From positions 1 through 42,141 of the forward strand of contig CANROK010000006.1 in the NCBI GenBank assembly GCA_947632205.1: DNA of 42,141 nt, in the 5' to 3' direction. The stretch is from an uncultured Bacilli bacterium. Its GTDB lineage: Bacteria; Bacillota_I; Bacilli_A; RF39; UBA660. The notes beneath the pieces are model-generated. The model worked only from the letters and a program-made list of their open reading frames with translations, ran no database searches and was not told the origin of the DNA. The translations under genes and the position numbers were made by a program. The stretch's first letter is position 1, and each line of letters opens with the position of its first letter. Positions 40,406-42,141 of this stretch are shown here, one piece after another.

Positions 40406-42082
40406 ATGGCACAGGTTGAGATTATAAAAGCTAATCTCAAAACTGAAAAACAAGAAAACGTTAAAAGTAATACAAAAAGAGTTTGTGCTTATTGTCGTGT
40501 TAGTACAGATAGTGAGGAACAACAAACAAGTTATAATTCACAGATAAAACATTATTCAGCTCAAATTAAATCTAATCCAAATTGGGAGTTTGTAGGAATA
40601 TATGCAGATGAGGGTATTTCAGGAACGCAAGTAAAAAACAGAACAGAGTTCCAAAGAATGTTAAACGACGCATTAGATGGTAAAATTGATATTATAATTG
40701 CAAAATCAATATCAAGATTTGCTAGAAATACAATAGATACTTTAAAATATGCAAGACTATTACGCGACCATAAAATAGATATATATTTTGAAAAAGAAAA
40801 TATACATACATTGGATTTAGATAGTGAAATGTTTTTAACTCTTTATAGTGCTTTTGCTCAAGCAGAGAGTGAGTCAACATCAATGAATGTAAAATTAGGA
40901 TTAAAAGCAATCATGAAACGAGGAGAACCTGTTGGAAATCCAAATTGTTATGGTTATGAATGGGACAAAGATACAAAAACATTTAAAATAAATGAAGAAC
41001 AATCTGAAGTGGTTAGAAAAATATTTAATTGGTATGTATCAGGAATTGGTTCTTATACCATAGCAAAGAAATTAAACGAAGAAAAGATATTAACTCAATG
41101 GGGTAATAAATGGTGTCCTAGTTCTGTAAGAAGAATACTAACAAATGAAAAATATGTTGGTGATTTATTAGGTCAAAAAACTTATGTAAGTAATCCATTA
41201 ACACATAAGCATATTATCAATTATGGCGAAAAAGAGAAATACTATGTTAAAGACCATCACGAACCAATTATTACAAGAGATGTTTGGAATAAATCACAAG
41301 AAATATATTCTAAAAGAGGCAATAAATTGCAACCTGATGGAAAACAACATAATGGGAAATTTAGTTTAAGATACCCATATAGTAGTAAAATTGAATGTGG
41401 TATATGTGGAGCTAATTTTACAAGAAGAATGAATGAAAAAAGAAAAGATGGAACTCGTAAAGTTTATTGGGCATGTACTAAAAGAATAACTTATATAGAA
41501 AATTGTAGTAATTCATTATTTATTACAGAAGAAATACTAAATGATATTTTTGTAAAAATATATAACACTATAATTGAGAAAAAACACAAGACTAAAGAAA
41601 AGCTGTTTAATGCAATAAAAGAAACATTAACAAAAGATGATAGCAAAAGTAAAATTGATAAATTGTTTAATGAAAAGCAAACATTGGAAAAAAGGCTTTC
41701 AAATTTAATTGATATAAAATTAGATGATTATGAAAATAAAGAGGCATATATCAATAAAGAAAAAGAAATCAATGAAGAGTTGAAAAAGATAAAAGAACAG
41801 ATAACAGAATATGAGCTAATAAATTCTGCTAATAAAAATATATCAAAAAGACTTTCACAGATTGAGAAGATATTAGATGAACCTAAAACAATAAAAGAAT
41901 TTGATAGAGAAATATTTGATAATTTAGTAGAAAAAATCATCATAGGAGAAAAAGACGAGAATGACAATATAAATCCAAATACAATAAGATTTATATTAAA
42001 AATTGGAACTGAATATAAGTATGAAATTAACGAAAATAAAAACGTGTCATTACGACCTGACAACGTGGAAAAATTCACCTAA
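40406..42082 (+). CDS. int: Large serine recombinase (integrase)
   Basis: Site-specific recombinase responsible for integration. The catalytic domain begins VCAYCRVSTDSEEQ (nucleophile Ser33), with YADEGISGTQVKNRTEFQRM, IIAKSISRFARNT and the long helix E. The recombinase domain contains GNPNCYGYEW and WCPSSVRRILTNEKYVGDLL. A zinc-ribbon region has CGICGANF and later WACTKRI...NCSN. A coiled coil (about 400-475) is typical of large serine integrases. ATG 40406 has AGAGAGG upstream. The last residues after Val (EKFT and TAA 42080) are encoded by chromosomal DNA beyond attR, so the integrated form has a changed C-terminus. Confidence 0.93.
   Translation: MAQVEIIKANLKTEKQENVKSNTKRVCAYCRVSTDSEEQQTSYNSQIKHYSAQIKSNPNWEFVGIYADEGISGTQVKNRTEFQRMLNDALDGKIDIIIAKSISRFARNTIDTLKYARLLRDHKIDIYFEKENIHTLDLDSEMFLTLYSAFAQAESESTSMNVKLGLKAIMKRGEPVGNPNCYGYEWDKDTKTFKINEEQSEVVRKIFNWYVSGIGSYTIAKKLNEEKILTQWGNKWCPSSVRRILTNEKYVGDLLGQKTYVSNPLTHKHIINYGEKEKYYVKDHHEPIITRDVWNKSQEIYSKRGNKLQPDGKQHNGKFSLRYPYSSKIECGICGANFTRRMNEKRKDGTRKVYWACTKRITYIENCSNSLFITEEILNDIFVKIYNTIIEKKHKTKEKLFNAIKETLTKDDSKSKIDKLFNEKQTLEKRLSNLIDIKLDDYENKEAYINKEKEINEELKKIKEQITEYELINSANKNISKRLSQIEKILDEPKTIKEFDREIFDNLVEKIIIGEKDENDNINPNTIRFILKIGTEYKYEINENKNVSLRPDNVEKFT
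42043..42078. other. attR (right junction)
   Basis: Element sequence with arm GTGTCATTACG (42044-42054), then ACCTGACAACG, core TGG (42066-42068) and rhuM sequence AAAAATTCACC. Joining this to attL rebuilds attP with near-symmetric arms 10-11 bases either side of the core, and joining the outer flanks rebuilds the uninterrupted rhuM reading frame. It lies inside the 3' end of the integrase gene. Confidence 0.8.
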
Positions 42083-42141
42083 TGGAAAAATAATGGAATC
42101 AGATGTTATTATTGCTAAAAATTATTTATCTGAAGAAGAAA
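42069..42141 (+). pseudogene. rhuM: RhuM-family gene, 3' part (continues beyond the window)
   Basis: In frame with the rhuM part that ends TSW at 34521, this stretch reads KNSPNGKIMESDVIIAKNYL, then SEEE, up to the window end. This is the conserved segment after GLTSW in RhuM proteins. It has no start of its own. It is separated from the 5' part by the mobile element. Confidence 0.85.

Larger units (their letters stand above)
34522..42068 (+). mobile_element. Integrative mobilizable element, ~7.55 kb, with CRESS-type Rep and serine recombinase
   Basis: The borders are set by the split rhuM: left junction after TGG 34519-34521, right junction at TGG 42066-42068. Content: phosphatase, Nudix and HIT-like cargo, XRE repressor (minus strand), a small unknown gene, origin hairpins, CRESS-type rep, FtsK/TcpA-like translocase, a 49-aa ORF and the integrase at the right end. 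No relaxase other than Rep and no mating-pore genes are present. Such a set fits a mobilizable rather than self-transmissible element. There is no terminal duplication beyond the 3-bp TGG, as expected for serine recombinases. Confidence 0.88.

Noticed and set aside
34522-42068. Interpretation as a prophage
   Set aside because: There are no capsid, terminase, tail or lysis genes. The Rep, FtsK-like translocase and serine recombinase fit a mobilizable element.
36444-42082. Interpretation as a simple insertion sequence or transposon
   Set aside because: The ends are asymmetric att sites with a 3-bp core and no target duplication, and there is a replication initiator.
1-42141. TGA read as tryptophan (Mollicutes code)
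   Set aside because: TGA ends several genes at ATGA overlaps and inside terminators, and Trp positions in conserved proteins are TGG.
1-42141. tRNA or rRNA genes and CRISPR arrays
   Set aside because: I saw no cloverleaf with a GGTTCRA arm, no rRNA segments and no regularly spaced repeats.

Overview
The window is a very AT-rich bacterial chromosome segment from a Gram-positive-type organism. It carries peptidoglycan genes (ddl, murG, murB, divIB/ftsQ, a murF-like ligase), a T-box leader, consensus sigma-A promoters with 17-bp spacers, strong AGGAGG ribosome binding sites and short U-tailed terminators. TGA is a stop codon (ATGA overlaps at gatC/gatA, murG/murB and the hydrolase/murF-like pair) and TGG encodes Trp, so the genetic code is standard. 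Gene content and composition suggest an uncultured, probably host-associated member of Bacilli close to the Mollicutes lineage (RF39-like). That placement is inference.

Layout. 1-1461: two unrecognised genes. 1467-8869: a T-box controlled translation operon, hisS - aspS (archaeal-type) - asnS - gatC - gatA - gatB. 8885-10815: a large unrecognised protein. 10884-15018: an envelope operon, plsC - alpha/beta hydrolase - membrane-anchored MurF-like ligase - ddl. 15017-16376: minus-strand def and its upstream partner. 16411-20604: a small membrane protein, then lepA - unknown - hemW-like. 20645-25022: a membrane-anchored beta-sandwich protein and GDPD, then murG - murB - divIB - queH. 25031-28492: an SDR oxidoreductase between two unknown genes. 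28521-30623: rpsB (S2 with a SAP-like tail) and tsf. 30858-31123: a decayed, internally deleted tnpB. 31752-33152: rplS, lepB and an ASCH-domain gene. 33193-33777: gene fragments (apgM, NADAR).

34522-42068 is the most notable region: an integrated mobile element of about 7.55 kb that splits a rhuM gene. The 5' part of rhuM ends at a TGG codon (34519-34521), and the rest of rhuM resumes in frame after a TGG at 42066-42068. The element carries three cargo phosphohydrolase-type genes (histidine phosphatase, Nudix, HIT-like). It also has a divergent XRE repressor, a small unknown gene, a CRESS-type Rep (HUH endonuclease plus SF3 helicase), an FtsK/TcpA-like DNA translocase, a small 49-aa ORF and a large serine recombinase. 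Directly upstream of rep is a perfect 10-bp stem whose loop is TCAGTATTAC, containing a nonanucleotide of the type found at CRESS-virus rolling-circle origins.

The two element ends form an imperfect palindrome (GTGTCATTACG / CGAAATGACAC) when joined, as expected of attP. In the circular form the recombinase frame would run through attP into a 44-codon open frame at the left end. Integration therefore appears to replace the last ~49 residues of the recombinase with four chromosome-encoded residues. Rep, translocase and recombinase together suggest an integrative mobilizable element that can circularise, replicate by rolling circle and possibly be transferred with help from another conjugation system.
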